Source: Thermogemmata fonticola
GTDB lineage: Bacteria > Planctomycetota > Planctomycetia > Gemmatales > Gemmataceae
Length of the DNA stretch: 64,000 nucleotides
Assembly: GCF_013694095.1 (NCBI RefSeq)
Contig: NZ_JACEFB010000014.1
Span: forward strand, 60,927-124,926
Direction of reading: 5' to 3'
Under the pieces are notes generated by a model, which was given only the letters and a program-made list of their open reading frames with translations, was not told the DNA's origin and did no database searches. Shown here one piece after another: positions 63,696 to 64,000 of the stretch (positions are counted from its first letter, which is position 1; every line of letters starts with the position of its first letter). The position numbers and the translations under genes are program-made.

Positions 63696-63725
63696 ATTAT
63701 AATGCTTCGCTCTGACCTCTTGCAA
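63696..63725 (-). promoter_or_regulatory. Promoter of the DUF1573-like gene
   Basis: On the minus strand TTGCAA (63725-63720), an 18-bp spacer and a perfect TATAAT (63701-63696) lie about 100 nt before the ATG at 63594. This is the best sigma-70-like promoter seen in the window. Confidence 0.6.
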
Positions 63726-63777
63726 CCATCTTTTCTCACCGTTCGTTTACCGGGTCTGACCAGAAATTCTGGCGGCG

Positions 63778-64000
63778 CTAAGCTGGGATTTTGGCTTGAA
63801 TTAGCCAGTAGGCCTGCCACTGACCCGATTGCTTGAGAGCCTCCAAGGCCATCACGGCCTCGGCGTTCCGGGCATCCCAACGCCGACCACGCCCCTTGAG
63901 CCGAGCCGTCAGCGCCTTGCAGCACGACTCCGTCGGACCGCTCCCCAACTGCCAACCCTTCGCCACAAACTCCGGATAACGAATCATCTCACGCCGCTCG
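63778..64000 (-). CDS. ISKra4-like transposase, C-terminal part, cut by window edge
   Basis: The frame ends at TAG (63780-63778) and is open to the right edge. The visible 74 residues (ERREMIRYPEFVAKGWQLGS through GPTESCCKALTARLKGRGRR, WDARNAEAVMALEALKQSG, QWQAYW; quoted in parts) match the C-terminal end of ISKra4-type transposases, with the RLKG.GMRW-like RLKGRGRRWD and EAVMALEAL segments. Whether the element is complete cannot be seen. The element tip may be near 63752 (gggtctgac followed by the CCAGAA-a-TTCTGG hairpin), but the other end is outside the window. Confidence 0.8.
   Translation of the reverse strand, partial: ERREMIRYPEFVAKGWQLGSGPTESCCKALTARLKGRGRRWDARNAEAVMALEALKQSGQWQAYWLIQAKIPA

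Noticed and set aside
63611..63955. Minus-strand frame of 114 codons overlapping the transposase end
   Set aside because: Out of frame with the ISKra4-like C-terminus, whose motifs are clear in the other frame.

Overview
The window looks like a chromosomal segment of a GC-rich member of the Planctomycetota, probably near the Gemmata group. The evidence is the set of lineage-typical families: a DUF1587/DUF1592/DUF1588/DUF1585 cytochrome-like protein followed by a TAT-exported DUF1552 protein, two DUF1080 (3-keto-disaccharide hydrolase-like) proteins, a 1051-residue exported WD40 protein, a TIGR03032 protein, and a DUF1573-like protein. The genus is inference; there is no rRNA, tRNA or CRISPR array to anchor it. 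Most of the window is ordinary chromosome, and the only mobile-element trace is the 3' end of an ISKra4-like transposase at the right edge.

Layout. 1-3.3 kb: a DUF1080 gene cut by the left edge, a YeeZ-like epimerase, and divergent glutamate dehydrogenase. 3.4-9.7 kb: a GT-C-like membrane protein, a second DUF1080 protein, citrate synthase, a DinB-fold protein and seryl-tRNA synthetase. 10.2-13.9 kb: the DUF1592-DUF1552 pair. 14.3-17.5 kb: an AAA ATPase and VWA protein pair. 17.6-19.9 kb: a fatty acid desaturase coupled to an SDR (minus strand). 20.2-29.6 kb: an O-antigen-ligase-like protein, then a DUF4129-like/DUF4350-like/MoxR/DUF58/membrane-protein operon. 29.6-35.9 kb: a HAD hydrolase, leuA, and argB-argD-argF. 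36.0-39.0 kb: two metal ABC permeases, one with a C-terminal winged helix, and a CDF cation exporter. 39.3-43.5 kb: a TIGR03032 protein and an HpnN-like MMPL transporter. 43.6-51.7 kb: a rhomboid protease with an N-terminal winged helix, psuG, a small basic protein, deoC, the WD40 protein and nadD. 51.9-57.9 kb: an ECF sigma factor, a small zinc-type anti-sigma factor and an RND efflux pair. 58.1-63.1 kb: a UvrD/PcrA helicase, a sugar phosphate isomerase-like TIM barrel, and a degenerate CehA/McbA-like protein. 63.1-64 kb: the DUF1573-like gene and the transposase end.

Genes are often translationally coupled through ATGA stop/start overlaps (at 12587, 19079, 23432, 25024, 28176, 33448, 38037 and 54443). 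This makes the DUF1592-DUF1552, SDR-desaturase, MoxR-DUF58, argB-argD, CDF-permease and RND adaptor-pump sets convincing operons.

The most unusual signal is at 63151-63594 on the minus strand. A DUF1573-like reading frame is interrupted by one in-frame TGA (63370-63372), directly after a Cys, at the place where this family usually carries its Cys motif. Thirteen nucleotides after the TGA is a perfect 6-bp hairpin with a GGUCC loop. Its GGUC lies at positions 19-22 after the UGA, the same spacing as in the E. coli fdhF SECIS element. The gene has a TATAAT promoter and a strong ribosome binding site. It is therefore a candidate selenoprotein of a family not usually listed as one, with a nonsense-mutated pseudogene as the main alternative. 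Other points of interest are the winged-helix domains fused to a metal permease (recalling chlamydial YtgC-YtgR) and to a rhomboid protease.
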